Shown: positions 16,316 through 24,693 of the stretch, piece by piece
How positions within the stretch are numbered: the first letter of the stretch is position 1
Layout of the letters: every line of letters begins with the position of its first letter
Source: CAITQP01 sp964533145
GTDB lineage: Bacteria; Patescibacteriota; Minisyncoccia; Phycocordibacterales; UBA9973
Direction: 5' to 3'
Assembly (NCBI GenBank): GCA_964533145.1
Contig: CAZHLG010000010.1
Location: 1-35,439, forward strand
DNA: 35,439 nucleotides
Translations under genes and position numbers: made by a program
Notes under the pieces: generated by a model
Database searches by the model: none
Told to the model about the DNA's origin: nothing
The model's input: the letters and a program-made list of their open reading frames with translations, nothing else

Positions 16316-17179
16316 CTAAACGCGCCGGACTTTTCCCACCGCAGCTTTATCCACAGCGCTCGATATCTGAATTGAATGTACGAGCTTGTATCCCTTGAAT
16401 CTGTTGTTGTCTGAAAACGCAGGAATGAAGTGCACCGCGCATTCGATAGGATCGCCGTTTTTCGCTTCAAAAGCGGCTTGCGGCACATAAAACGCCCGAT
16501 GAGCCGCGCAAAAGCGCCGAAACTCCTCTTCGGTGATGCCAGTCTGCTCAAACAACAGCAACGACTCGACCCCGCAGCCGATCAATTCGTCCTCAGTACA
16601 TGCCATGAGTTCGCAGAAACGAGCGCTTGCATACATGATCTTCCCATCCGCACCGATGTGCGCTATGACATCCTCGATCTGTATGCCGGTATTCCGCTCT
16701 GCAAGATCTCCCGCAGCAGAATCGCACCGAGAAAACACCTCGCCGATGGCAATGAGGTGCGGTCGGCCCGCTTTTTTCGGAATAATGCATTTCACGCGAG
16801 CCTCGACGACACTTCCGTTTTTCGCGCGCAGACGGACGTCGGACACTATCGGAGAAAAGTGCATCTGTTCGATGAGGCCCCACGTCTTTGCATACCGCTC
16901 AGGCGTACTACTTTCGCTGATATCGAAAGCGGTGCGCGCGAGAAGCTCCTCTCGGGAATACCCGAGCACGTCAGCGGCGGTCGAACTACACTCAAGGATC
17001 GCCCCGTCCTTGCCGTAGACGATCACAAAATATTTTGTCTCTTCTTTTGACGGCAACTCACCGAACGCGTTCATGCGGCCGCAGCGCCGGCATTTGATCT
17101 CGACCAGCCCGCCAATCGTAAAACCCTTGAACAGCAACGCTTCGCATGTGCACCGATATTCCATCTGAAACGTTTCCAT
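16316..17179 (-). CDS. Com-like zinc finger protein with two PAS domains
   Basis: A 287-residue cytoplasmic protein. Residues 8-38 hold four cysteines in the arrangement CTC...IKCRRCGRMN, resembling the Com translational activator of phage Mu. Two PAS-like sensor domains follow: about 50-150 (FVIVYGKDGAILECSSTAAD, YSREELL) and about 165-270 (EDVIAHIGADGKIMYASARF, TEDELIG). There is no kinase, cyclase or receiver domain, so output probably passes through the zinc finger to nucleic acid. It lies directly upstream of the Tat/cohesin operon and is a candidate regulator; the link is positional only. Two ATGs are possible (17179 and 17164). Confidence 0.75.
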   Translation of the reverse strand: METFQMEYRCTCEALLFKGFTIGGLVEIKCRRCGRMNAFGELPSKEETKYFVIVYGKDGAILECSSTAADVLGYSREELLARTAFDISESSTPERYAKTWGLIEQMHFSPIVSDVRLRAKNGSVVEARVKCIIPKKAGRPHLIAIGEVFSRCDSAAGDLAERNTGIQIEDVIAHIGADGKIMYASARFCELMACTEDELIGCGVESLLLFEQTGITEEEFRRFCAAHRAFYVPQAAFEAKNGDPIECAVHFIPAFSDNNRFKGYKLVHSIQISSAVDKAAVGKVRRV

Positions 17180-17218
17180 AAATATGCTGCGGGAATTAGT
17201 CTTTTTTTGCTAGGCGGC

Positions 17219-17247
17219 ATTGTATACCGAGAATCCCGTCACGGCAA
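17219..17247 (-). promoter_or_regulatory. Promoter of the Com/PAS gene
   Basis: TTGCCG (17247-17242), 17-nt spacer, TACAAT (17224-17219), 40 nt before the ATG. Confidence 0.55.
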
Positions 17248-17250
17248 ATC

Positions 17251-17274
17251 AAAAGCCCGCATGCGCGGGCTTTT
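17251..17274 (-). terminator. Terminator after prmC
   Basis: AAAAGCCCGC-GCAT-GCGGGCTTTT-type hairpin, with 10-bp arms and a 4-nt loop, about 120 nt after the prmC stop. The stretch 17275-17391 between them holds no convincing gene. Confidence 0.75.
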
Positions 17275-17391
17275 AGATATGCGGGCGAAATTGTCATTGT
17301 TGGTCGCTTACGACCGTAAATCCGCCGAGCGGGCCGTCAATTCGAATAGTCTGATTCATGATCCTCTGAGGTTTCGCATAGTATACCGCAC

Positions 17392-18159
17392 TTACATAGT
17401 GACGGCAAGCAGCCGCAGCAGGCCAAACTGGTCTCTCTGGAAAGAATAATGGATAAATCCGTATTCGGAAAGAAGCGCCTCTATTCCCTCTTTTTGATCG
17501 TGATCATGCTCAATGTACATCATCCCGCCAGAGACAAGGAAGTCTTTTGCGCGAGCAAACAAGCGGCGGATGAGCGCCAATCCGTTTTCTTCCGCAAAAA
17601 GCGCGAGATGCGGCTCATACTCGAGCACCGACCGGTCAGGCCGGGCACAATCGGCAATGTACGGCGGATTCGCAAAAACAACGTCGTACTTTGTTCCAGC
17701 AGGAACACCATCCCAGACATCGGACGCATATATGCGTGCCCGTTCCCCTGCGACCGCATTCAAAAAAAGATTTTTCTCGATCTGCTCGGTCGCAGCCGCG
17801 GAGATGTCGGCAAAATCCGCCTGCGCATTCGGCAGGCGGGAAAGAGCCGCGATGCCGATGCAGCCGCTGCCTGCGAAGATATCGAGGATGCGAAGCGGCG
17901 CCTCCCTGCCGCGTTCGGCCTCAATCTTCTCAAGCGCCCGAGCAAGCCAATGTTCGGTCTCCGCGCGCGGAATGAGAGGCCGGAACGACAGGTCGATCGT
18001 GCAGCCGAGAAAATTCGAAAACCCGATGACATAGTCGAGCGGTTCCCCATTTTCAAGGCGCGCGCAGTCGGCGCGGAAAGCTTCGCTTTCCGCGCCGCCG
18101 TATTTTTCCCTGAGCAGCCATTCCCGCTCGCGCTCGCCGATGTTACTCGTCGGCTTCAT
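17392..18159 (-). CDS. prmC: Peptide chain release factor N5-glutamine methyltransferase
   Basis: HemK/PrmC, 255 residues, methylates the GGQ glutamine of release factors using S-adenosylmethionine. The SAM-binding motif is DIFAGSGCIGIAAL (93-106) and the catalytic NPPY is at 164-167. The substrate-side motif is RPLIPRAETE (60-69), close to the usual RP-x-IPRPETE. It is shorter than typical homologues (about 280) because the N-terminal helical domain is trimmed. It overlaps the end of prfA, its substrate's gene, by 17 nt. Confidence 0.95.
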   Translation of the reverse strand: MKPTSNIGEREREWLLREKYGGAESEAFRADCARLENGEPLDYVIGFSNFLGCTIDLSFRPLIPRAETEHWLARALEKIEAERGREAPLRILDIFAGSGCIGIAALSRLPNAQADFADISAAATEQIEKNLFLNAVAGERARIYASDVWDGVPAGTKYDVVFANPPYIADCARPDRSVLEYEPHLALFAEENGLALIRRLFARAKDFLVSGGMMYIEHDHDQKEGIEALLSEYGFIHYSFQRDQFGLLRLLAVTM

Positions 18160-19120
18160 TGCCCATCTTGCCTTCTTCGAGCGCGGCGATGATCTTGCCG
18201 ATGTTCCCGCCCATGATGCCCGGCAGGTTGGACCACGACTGCTTGATGCGATGGTCGGTCACGCGATCCTGCGGGAAATTGTACGTGCGGATCTTCTCCG
18301 AACGGTCGGCGGTTCCGACCTGATTCTTGCGCTCGGCGGAGTACTTCGCGGCCTCCTTCTCTTCCTCGAGCATCTGCAGTTTGGCGGTGAGGATCTCCAT
18401 CGCGCGCTCGCGGTTCGCAAGCTGCGAACGCTCGCTCGTGGCGCGCACATCGATGCCCGTCGGCTTATGCACGAGACGGACGGCCGTCTCGACCTTGTTC
18501 ACGTTCTGGCCGCCCTTGCCGCCGCCGCGCGAATATTCCATTTCGATGTCGCCCGGATTGATCTCGAATTTGACCTTCTTGCGGATCGGGAGCACGGCAA
18601 CGGTGATGGTCGACGTATGGATGCGGCCGTTTTTCTCGGTATCCGGAATGCGCTGCACGCGGTGCGTGCCGGTCTCGAAACGCATCTCTTTGTAGACGTC
18701 GCGTCCGCGGATCTCGAACGATGCCTCTTTGTAGCCGCCGACATCGCTCGTCGATGCTTCAAGTTTCTTCCAGCTCCAGCCTTTCTGCGCTGCGTACGCC
18801 TGATACGCGCCGGCAAGTTCCGCTGCAAAGAGCGACGACTCGTCGCCTCCCGCGCCCGCGCGGACTTCGAGCACGATCTCGTTCGGGAATTGTTCCTCCG
18901 CCTTGTCGGCCTCCTCGATCTTGGCGATCTCGGCCTCGATGCCGTGCTTCTGCGCCTCGATGAGCTCAAGTTCCTTCACGGCCATCTCATGCAGGCTCGA
19001 ATCGGCCGAAAGCAGCTCGCGCACCTGCTCTTCCTCGCGCAGCAACTTCTCGTAGCTCTCGGCGAGATACGCGGTCTTGTGGTCTTTCTTCAGTTCTGGC
19101 AATCGATCGACGAGTGACAT
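18143..19120 (-). CDS. prfA: Peptide chain release factor 1
   Basis: RF1 ends translation at UAA and UAG. The peptidyl-tRNA hydrolysis motif GGQ is at 203-205 within SRGGGKGGQNVNK, and the stop-codon reading tripeptide is P159-D-T161 (RF1 has PxT, RF2 has SPF). The GRIHTS segment follows it. At 325 residues it is about 35 shorter than typical, missing part of the N-terminal domain, as is common in reduced genomes. ATG at 19120 lies 7 nt after an extended -10, so the mRNA is probably leaderless. The order rpmE-prfA-prmC is widely conserved. Confidence 0.96.
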   Translation of the reverse strand: MSLVDRLPELKKDHKTAYLAESYEKLLREEEQVRELLSADSSLHEMAVKELELIEAQKHGIEAEIAKIEEADKAEEQFPNEIVLEVRAGAGGDESSLFAAELAGAYQAYAAQKGWSWKKLEASTSDVGGYKEASFEIRGRDVYKEMRFETGTHRVQRIPDTEKNGRIHTSTITVAVLPIRKKVKFEINPGDIEMEYSRGGGKGGQNVNKVETAVRLVHKPTGIDVRATSERSQLANRERAMEILTAKLQMLEEEKEAAKYSAERKNQVGTADRSEKIRTYNFPQDRVTDHRIKQSWSNLPGIMGGNIGKIIAALEEGKMGNEADE

Positions 19121-19127
19121 ATGTATG

Positions 19128-19133
19128 AGTATA
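19128..19133 (-). promoter_or_regulatory. Extended -10 promoter of prfA-prmC, leaderless
   Basis: TGC-TATACT ends 7 nt before the prfA ATG, so the first transcribed base would be at or next to the start codon. Confidence 0.65.
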
Positions 19134-19149
19134 GCAGACGGACGGGCAC

Positions 19150-19188
19150 AAAAGCGCGCGAAACCCCGAAGGGGTTTCGCGCGCTTTT
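19150..19188 (-). terminator. Terminator after rpmE
   Basis: An 18-bp GC-rich stem (AAAAGCGCGCGAAACCCC and its complement) with a 3-nt loop, 7 nt after the rpmE stop; T-run in both directions. Confidence 0.88.
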
Positions 19189-19195
19189 CGAGGGC

Positions 19196-19426
19196 TTATT
19201 TAGCCTTTTTTGCCTTAACGGCAGTAGCGGCTGCCTGGCGCTTCTTGAAGCGGTCGAGGCGGCCTGCCGTGTCGAGGATGTTCTCCTTGCCGGTATAAAA
19301 CGGATGGCAAGCAGAGCAGATTTCGACGGAAAGCTCGTCCTTGGTCGAGCCGACGGCGTACGTGGCGCCGCAGACACACGCAGCCTTGGCGGCCGGGAAA
19401 TAGGTCGGATGGATGTTCTTCTGCAT
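19196..19426 (-). CDS. rpmE: 50S ribosomal protein bL31
   Basis: Large-subunit protein bL31, 76 residues. It is the zinc-binding form: cysteines at 17, 19, 37 and 40 (CVC and CSAC). The family signature HPFYTGKENILDTAGRLDRF is at 41-60. The C terminus is a Lys/Ala tail (VKAKKAK). ATG at 19426 fits the family start (MQKNIHPTY) and lies 7 nt after a -10 box. Confidence 0.97.
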   Translation of the reverse strand: MQKNIHPTYFPAAKAACVCGATYAVGSTKDELSVEICSACHPFYTGKENILDTAGRLDRFKKRQAAATAVKAKKAK

Positions 19427-19433
19427 AACGGAG

Positions 19434-19439
19434 ACTATA
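19434..19439 (-). promoter_or_regulatory. -10 box of rpmE, leaderless
   Basis: TATAGT ends 7 nt before the rpmE ATG. There is no TG extension immediately upstream, unlike most neighbours. Confidence 0.5.
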
Positions 19440-19472
19440 GTATCACAATGAGACCAGGTTGGCAAATACGCC

Positions 19473-20900
19473 TTAACGGCGGGAAACACCGTACTGGAGC
19501 AGGTAGTCTATGTCCGCCTGAATGCTCGTCTTGAGCGTCTGCACGCTGCGGCCATACGAACAGGTGCTGCCGCCGGAGCCATAATATTTGCAGGCGGCCT
19601 TGAGCTGAGCGCTCGCGCTCGTACCGACCCCGCCGAGATCCGTGAGGTACATCGCAGAGGCCATGAATGCGTCTTCCGGCGTCCACGGATTCGGATAGTG
19701 GCCGAGCGCTGTCTGAAGACGCGCAATGAAGATCTTCCAGGTCGAGGCGATGAACTGCGCCGGACCCATGGCGCCGCCGTAACCGCCCGCCGACGGAATC
19801 GGGCACGACACGACCGTCTTGGTCCAGTCGTAGCCGAGCTTTTCAGTGATCTCGATGAAGGGCTGCACGTCGCGCGTCGGCTTCATCACGTTCGGGAACT
19901 GCGTGCCTTTGGCGCTCACGCCGGCTCCGGTCTCCGTATTCGTGAGGTAGCACTGGCCGACGTTCTTGCCGAGCGACGATTCCTGCGTAGCGATGGCCAG
20001 AAGGAACGCCGGGTCGATGCCCGTCTTCGCGGCAGCCTCGTTGGCATATTGGAGCGCCTGATCAAAACGGATCGCCTGCGCGCCGCCGGCGAGCTGGAAG
20101 AGCTTTGCTTTGATCTCGGCAACCTTGGCCTGCTGCTGCGCGATCACTTTCTGGTACTCCGTCTCTTTGTTCTTGCTGATGGAAAGCAGCGTCTTCTGCG
20201 TGTTCTGCTGCTGCGCGAGCGCCGTCTGAGCCTGAACGAGGTTCTGCTTTTCGTCGATGGTCTTGTCCTGTTCTTTCTCAAGTTCGGCCTTCTTCTGGAC
20301 CGTCACGCCCTTTACGGCACGGATGCTGTCCATGGACGATTTCACTTCTGCTTTCAGCGTATCAAAACGGCTTACGTCTTCGGTGAAGCCTGACAGACCT
20401 TTGGACGACAGCAAGAAACTGGCGAACGTGACCTGATCGAGCTCGTTGGTCTTGCGCAAGAGCTGCGCAAGCGATTCCTGCTGTGTCTCGATCTTCTGGT
20501 CAAGCGTCTTGATCGCCGCCTGTTTTTCCGTGATCGAGTTGGAAAGCACATTGATGTGGGCTATCTTGGCGTTGATCTCGGTCTTCTTTGCCGTGATCTG
20601 CGTCGTCAGGCGCTTGATGTCGGTGTTAAGCGAGCCGGTCACGCCCTGCTGCTTGGCTAGGGCCGCCTGCTGCTCGGCAAGCTGCGCGTACAGTTCAATA
20701 AGCGTCTTGCATTGCGCCGGCTTGCTCGAAGGATTGGCGAGTTCGGACGGAGAAGCGCTGGAAATGACAGCCTGGCATTGCGCAACGGCGGGATCCGTTT
20801 CCGCAAAGACAGGACGAGCCGTCGCGGCAAACGGCGCCGCTACGATGAGGGTGATGAGAAAAAAAGCGATGGAGCGCACGGAAAACGCATGTCTGTGCAT
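19473..20900 (-). CDS. Secreted coiled-coil lytic transglycosylase
   Basis: A 475-residue exported cell-wall enzyme. Signal peptide at about 1-33 (ending PVFA), a long coiled coil (about residues 65-260, Gln/Lys/Leu-rich, like the N-terminal part of EnvC/CwlO-type wall hydrolases), then a lytic transglycosylase domain. The catalytic Glu is probably in LLAIATQESSLGKN, and the family motif GAMGPAQFIASTW is near residue 370. It would cleave the glycan strand between MurNAc and GlcNAc. ATG at 20900 was preferred over an in-frame GTG at 20909, since the GTG directly abuts the -10 box. The pairing of a coiled coil with a transglycosylase, not a peptidase, is notable. Confidence 0.88.
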   Translation of the reverse strand: MHRHAFSVRSIAFFLITLIVAAPFAATARPVFAETDPAVAQCQAVISSASPSELANPSSKPAQCKTLIELYAQLAEQQAALAKQQGVTGSLNTDIKRLTTQITAKKTEINAKIAHINVLSNSITEKQAAIKTLDQKIETQQESLAQLLRKTNELDQVTFASFLLSSKGLSGFTEDVSRFDTLKAEVKSSMDSIRAVKGVTVQKKAELEKEQDKTIDEKQNLVQAQTALAQQQNTQKTLLSISKNKETEYQKVIAQQQAKVAEIKAKLFQLAGGAQAIRFDQALQYANEAAAKTGIDPAFLLAIATQESSLGKNVGQCYLTNTETGAGVSAKGTQFPNVMKPTRDVQPFIEITEKLGYDWTKTVVSCPIPSAGGYGGAMGPAQFIASTWKIFIARLQTALGHYPNPWTPEDAFMASAMYLTDLGGVGTSASAQLKAACKYYGSGGSTCSYGRSVQTLKTSIQADIDYLLQYGVSRR

Positions 20901-20909
20901 ATCGGTCAC

Positions 20910-20915
20910 AGTATA
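20910..20915 (-). promoter_or_regulatory. Extended -10 promoter of the transglycosylase gene
   Basis: TGG-TATACT ends 9 nt before the ATG at 20900, giving a leader of at most 2-3 nt. Confidence 0.6.
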
Positions 20916-20922
20916 CCATACG

Positions 20923-20956
20923 AAAAAACGGCCCGTTCGTTACGGGTCGTTTTTTC
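20923..20956 (-). terminator. Terminator after rplY
   Basis: AAAAAACGxCCCGT and its complement form a stem with one mismatch and a short loop, followed by T6 on the minus strand, about 10 nt after the rplY stop. Confidence 0.8.
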
Positions 20957-20966
20957 TGAGAAGCTG

Positions 20967-21608
20967 TTAGTCTGCAGACTCGCCTTCTTCGTCCTTCTTG
21001 CCCTTCTTCTCGACTTCGATCTGCGTGAAGTCGATCGGACCGGCAGATTCTTCCTTCTCTTCCTGAAGCGGAGCGATGGAAGCGACGACACTGTCTGCCT
21101 CTGCGAGCGCCTCGACGCCGGCCGGGAGCGCGAGATCGGAAATGGCGATCTGGCTGTCGAGATTCTCGAGCACGGAGATGTCCACCTCGATCTGATGCGG
21201 GATATGCTTCGCAAGGCCGCGCACCTCGATCTCATGCATGACCTTCACGAGCGAGCCGAGGTTGCCCTTGACCGCCGGCGCGACGCCGGAGAACTCGAGC
21301 GGGATGGAGACCTCGATCGGCTTGGTAACGTCGATGGCGAGGAAATCGACATGGAGCGGCGTGCCGCGGACCGGGTCGTTCACGACCTCATGGATAAGGA
21401 CGGTCGCCGTGCCGGACGGCATGGCAAGCTCGACAGTGCCGGACTCGCCTGCTTCGGCATGCACTTTCTGAAAATCACGGAGCGGAACCGATACGGAAAC
21501 GGTCTCGCGGCCAGCACCGTACACGACGGCCGGTACGAGGCCTTCCGCGCGGATGGCGCTCACGTTCTTGCCCGCCTCGCGGGACGTTGCTTTGAGAGTT
21601 GTCGTCAT
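20967..21608 (-). CDS. rplY: 50S ribosomal protein bL25 (CTC form)
   Basis: The two-domain CTC form of bL25, 213 residues, which binds 5S rRNA. The N-terminal RNA-binding domain (about 1-90) has AEGLVPAVVYG and ends in HVDFLAID; the C-terminal TL5-type domain (about 95-185) has VPLEFSGVAPAVKGN-like sequence and LPAGVEAL. An acidic/Lys tail closes it (KKGKKDEEGESAD). It is monocistronic, with its own -10 box 8 nt before the ATG and its own terminator. Confidence 0.95.
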   Translation of the reverse strand: MTTTLKATSREAGKNVSAIRAEGLVPAVVYGAGRETVSVSVPLRDFQKVHAEAGESGTVELAMPSGTATVLIHEVVNDPVRGTPLHVDFLAIDVTKPIEVSIPLEFSGVAPAVKGNLGSLVKVMHEIEVRGLAKHIPHQIEVDISVLENLDSQIAISDLALPAGVEALAEADSVVASIAPLQEEKEESAGPIDFTQIEVEKKGKKDEEGESAD

Positions 21609-21616
21609 AGGGCCCC

Positions 21617-21622
21617 ATTATA
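21617..21622 (-). promoter_or_regulatory. -10 box of rplY, near-leaderless
   Basis: A consensus TATAAT ends 8 nt before the ATG. Confidence 0.6.
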
Positions 21623-21666
21623 CATATATTTCGCTTACCGTCAAAGGGTTACGGAGCGGACTTTGC

Positions 21667-23385
21667 TCAGTTGCCCGAAATCAGGTACTTGCCTATATCG
21701 TTCTTGGTGAGCCCGACTTTTTTGCCGGGATTCAAGATGTTCTTCGGGTCCCAGATCTTCTTCACGCGGGCGAAGAGTGCCGTCATCTGCGCGCCGAACA
21801 TGTCGGCAAGGTACGGCGTGCGAATGATGCCGTCGTTGTGCTCGGCCGTGATCGAGCCGCCGAGCATGATGACGAGCCGGTAGACCTCCTCCGAGACTTC
21901 GAGGATCATTTTCTCCGAAAGCCGCGCATCTTCCTCGATGAGCGGAATGACATGGAAATTGCCGTTGCCGGCGTGGCCATGAATGTTGTAGGTGAGCCCG
22001 TGTTTGTCGAGGATCGCGCGGAGCGCGGGAATGAATTCAGGCAGCCGCGCGGGCGGAACGATCACATCGTCCACGAACGGCGCCGTGCGCTTGCCCTGAA
22101 AGTGCTCGCGCAGAAGCGCGAAACTGTCGTGACGGATCGTCCAATACTTCTCGCCCGCCGCATGCGAACGCACGATGCGCGTGCGGACACCGGAGAACTG
22201 CGCGAGCTTTTTCTTGAGCAGTTCAAGGCGCGCGATGGCGACGTCCTTGCTCGGACCGGCCGCCTCGACAAGCAGCACGAGTTTCGGCATTCCGCCGAGC
22301 ATCATGAAAAATTCAGGAATGAAGCGCAGACCGAGCTTGAGCGCGCCCCAGAAACCGCGCTTCTTGATGAAGCCGCGCCAAAAACGCACAGCGAGCTTGA
22401 TCGTCTTATCGTCATACGCTTCAACGGCCTCCGGCTCGACGGTAAGCGCCTCGCCCACGATCTGCCCGAGCGCAGAGAGATCCGGCAGGAACGCGACGAG
22501 CAGCGCAGAGTGCGCCTCGTCGGCGACAGTCTCGACAAGCCGAAGCGTCGCCGCCGTGGTGACTGCGAGCGTGCCCTCGCTGCCGACGACAAGCTGCGAC
22601 AGATCGATATGCTCAGTGCCGGTCTTCTCGTCGCGCCGGACGACATCCCAGAGCGCATATCCGGCGGAATTCTTCGATACGCGCGGCCGCTTCTGCGCGA
22701 TGAGCGCGCGGTTCGCATCAAGCAGCTCAAGCATGTCGCGATATATGTGTCCGACAAGGGAATCCTCCTTGGCGCGATGCTCGGCTTCGGCGCGCGGAAT
22801 TTCGGAAAAAACGTGCTGCGTGCCGTCCGCAAGCACGACTTCAAGGTCTTTCACGTAGTCCTGCGTCTTCCCGTACTTGAGCGAAAGCTCGCCGCCGGAA
22901 TTGTTGCCGATCATACCGCCAATCGCGTTGATGCTCTTGCTTGCCGTGAAGCACGGCAGAATGAGCCCCCGCTCAAGCGTCGCCTGCTCGATGTCGCGAT
23001 AGTACACGCCCGGGTCCGCGTGGACATATCCCGCGACCATGACGGGCTTCGCCCCCGGAAAATGCGGCGTCATCCGTTCGGGCGAAATGCGCTTGACCGC
23101 GCCGTGCGAATTGAGATACCGCATGCAGTCGAGGCTGATGGAGTTCGTCAGCGAACCGCCGGCCATGCACGTGCCGGCGGAACGCGGCGCAACGGAGATC
23201 GTCGGATCGAAATCCTTCGTCTTCCAGACGTACCGCATGAGCGCGGAAACGTCCTCGGCATCCTTCGGATACGCCACGAGTTTCGGCGTCACATGGAAAA
23301 GACTCGCATCGCGGCTGTGCGCGGCGAGCGCCTCCGGAGTGTCGTCGATGTCGCCGCGGAAAAAACCTTTGATAGTTTCTTTCAT
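21667..23385 (-). CDS. FAD-dependent 2-hydroxyacid dehydrogenase (GlcD/D-lactate dehydrogenase family)
   Basis: A 572-residue flavoenzyme. The N-terminal FAD-binding domain (about 30-260) has the FAD motif RSAGTCMAGGSLT and the stretch NAIGGMIGNNSGGE. The C-terminal substrate domain (about 290-560) has YNIHGHAGNGNFHVIPL and GGSITAEHNDGIIR, with the His and Glu of this family. Such enzymes oxidise D-lactate, glycolate or similar acids and pass electrons to a quinone or electron-transfer protein. The substrate cannot be told here. In fermentative CPR cells the electron acceptor is unclear. It is divergent from the sugar kinase gene, with a 37-bp shared promoter region. Confidence 0.85.
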   Translation of the reverse strand: MKETIKGFFRGDIDDTPEALAAHSRDASLFHVTPKLVAYPKDAEDVSALMRYVWKTKDFDPTISVAPRSAGTCMAGGSLTNSISLDCMRYLNSHGAVKRISPERMTPHFPGAKPVMVAGYVHADPGVYYRDIEQATLERGLILPCFTASKSINAIGGMIGNNSGGELSLKYGKTQDYVKDLEVVLADGTQHVFSEIPRAEAEHRAKEDSLVGHIYRDMLELLDANRALIAQKRPRVSKNSAGYALWDVVRRDEKTGTEHIDLSQLVVGSEGTLAVTTAATLRLVETVADEAHSALLVAFLPDLSALGQIVGEALTVEPEAVEAYDDKTIKLAVRFWRGFIKKRGFWGALKLGLRFIPEFFMMLGGMPKLVLLVEAAGPSKDVAIARLELLKKKLAQFSGVRTRIVRSHAAGEKYWTIRHDSFALLREHFQGKRTAPFVDDVIVPPARLPEFIPALRAILDKHGLTYNIHGHAGNGNFHVIPLIEEDARLSEKMILEVSEEVYRLVIMLGGSITAEHNDGIIRTPYLADMFGAQMTALFARVKKIWDPKNILNPGKKVGLTKNDIGKYLISGN

Positions 23386-23422
23386 CTCTTTTCAGTATAG
23401 CATCGTGTGCTACACTTGCTCT
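23386..23422. promoter_or_regulatory. 37-bp divergent promoter region
   Basis: Two extended -10 boxes face away from each other: TGC-TATACT for the flavoprotein (minus, 23399-23394, 8 nt before the ATG) and TGC-TACACT for the kinase (plus, 23411-23416, 6 nt before the ATG). No room remains for separate -35 boxes, so both depend on extended -10 recognition and the transcripts should be leaderless. Confidence 0.6.
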
Positions 23423-24412
23423 ATGGAAAACTACGATTTCTTGGCCGTGGGCGACGTCGTGACCGAACCATTCATCCGCATCAAAGACGCGGAGGCAACC
23501 TGCGACCTGCAGATGGAACACTGCAAGCTCTGTTTCCGCTTCGGCGACAAAGTTCCGTATGAATCAGCCGAAGTCCTGCGAGCCGTCGGCAACAGCGCGA
23601 ACGCCGCCGTCGCGGCCGCCCGTCTCGGCATAGCGAGCGCGCTGCTCTCCTACATCGGCGACGACGCCATCGGTGCAGGCAACATCGAGGAGCTCAAGAA
23701 AAACAACGTCGGCACCGGGCTTATAAAGACCGTTCCGGGCATGCCGAGCAACTATCATTACGTGCTCTGGTACGACGTGGAACGCACGATCCTTGTGAAG
23801 CATACTGAGTTCCCGTATGCGTTCGACATGCAGCTGCCGCCGCCGAAGTGGATGTACCTTTCCTCGCTCGCCTCGAACTCGGCCGAATACCACGACCAGA
23901 TCGGCGAGTATCTCGCCGCGCATCCTGAGGTCAAGCTCGCCTATCAGCCGGGCACGTTCCAAATGAAGCTCGGCATCGAGCGCACCCGGCTCATCTACCA
24001 GCACACCGAGGTGTTCTTCTGCAATTTCGAAGAAGCGCAGCGCATCCTCGGCACGGAAGAAAAAGATTTCAAAAAGCTCATGGACGCGATCCACGAGCTC
24101 GGACCGAAGATCGTCGTCGTGACGGACGGCATCAAGGGCGCATATGCGCGCGACGAGGATGGCACACACTGGTTCATGCCCGTATACCCGCATACGCCAT
24201 ATGAGCGCACTGGCGCAGGCGACGCGTTCTCCTCGACCTTCGCCGTCGCACTCTCGCTCGGCAAAACAGTCCCGGAAGCTCTCATGTGGGCGCCGATCAA
24301 CTCCATGAGCGTCGTCCAGCAAGTCGGCGCACAGAAAGGCCTGCTCACCCGCGAGCAGCTCGAGGACTACCTGGCCAAGGCTCCGGCGGAATACGTCCCG
24401 ACTAAAATATAG
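23423..24412 (+). CDS. PfkB-family carbohydrate kinase
   Basis: A ribokinase-like sugar kinase, 329 residues. The N-terminal substrate-side motif is VGNSANAAVAAARLG (55-69), in place of the usual GGN, and the C-terminal ATP-side motif is ERTGAGDAFSS (261-271) with the catalytic base Asp267. A helix-rich lid segment (VVVTDGIKGA) is also typical. It would phosphorylate a sugar such as ribose or a sugar phosphate; the exact substrate is not clear. It lies near the pentose phosphate genes, which makes a pentose or fructose-type substrate plausible. It is one of only a few plus-strand genes here. Confidence 0.9.
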   Translation: MENYDFLAVGDVVTEPFIRIKDAEATCDLQMEHCKLCFRFGDKVPYESAEVLRAVGNSANAAVAAARLGIASALLSYIGDDAIGAGNIEELKKNNVGTGLIKTVPGMPSNYHYVLWYDVERTILVKHTEFPYAFDMQLPPPKWMYLSSLASNSAEYHDQIGEYLAAHPEVKLAYQPGTFQMKLGIERTRLIYQHTEVFFCNFEEAQRILGTEEKDFKKLMDAIHELGPKIVVVTDGIKGAYARDEDGTHWFMPVYPHTPYERTGAGDAFSSTFAVALSLGKTVPEALMWAPINSMSVVQQVGAQKGLLTREQLEDYLAKAPAEYVPTKI

Positions 24413-24442
24413 CCTTGCTCCACTTGCTATATTTGAAAACAC

Positions 24443-24471
24443 TTGACATGTATTGTCAATGGATGTATAGT
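24443..24471 (+). promoter_or_regulatory. Strong consensus promoter with overlapping palindrome
   Basis: TTGACA (24443-24448), 17-nt spacer, TATAGT (24466-24471). The -35 is also the left arm of a palindrome TTGACA-TGTAT-TGTCAA (24443-24459), so a repressor bound there could block it. The transcript should start about 24478. Confidence 0.75.
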
Positions 24472-24491
24472 ATACGCAAATAATACTGCTT

Positions 24492-24674
24492 ATGAAAACA
24501 AGGACAAACGCCGTAGTGTTAATCGGGAACGGCAGTACCGTTTCCTTCTCAAGTAGTAACCCGCGACAAAAAGATTCGTCTGGAACCAGAAAATCTTTCA
24601 CTCAAGTGACGACTCCTACTCCTGAGTACGATCGTAACTGGCGGGACCGCCGATTTTTCAAACTCGGATACTAA
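24492..24674 (+). CDS. Small basic hypothetical protein (60 aa), or small RNA
   Basis: ATG at 24492 to TAA at 24672-24674, 60 residues, rich in Ser, Thr, Arg and Asn, with no membrane segment or motif I recognise. It is the only open frame between a consensus promoter and a strong terminator, so the locus is a monocistronic transcript of about 240 nt. Absence of a clear ribosome site leaves open that the product is a small RNA. The DNA here is less GC-rich than the neighbours. Confidence 0.45.
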   Translation: MKTRTNAVVLIGNGSTVSFSSSNPRQKDSSGTRKSFTQVTTPTPEYDRNWRDRRFFKLGY

Positions 24675-24693
24675 ACCAACTGTTCTAATGCAT

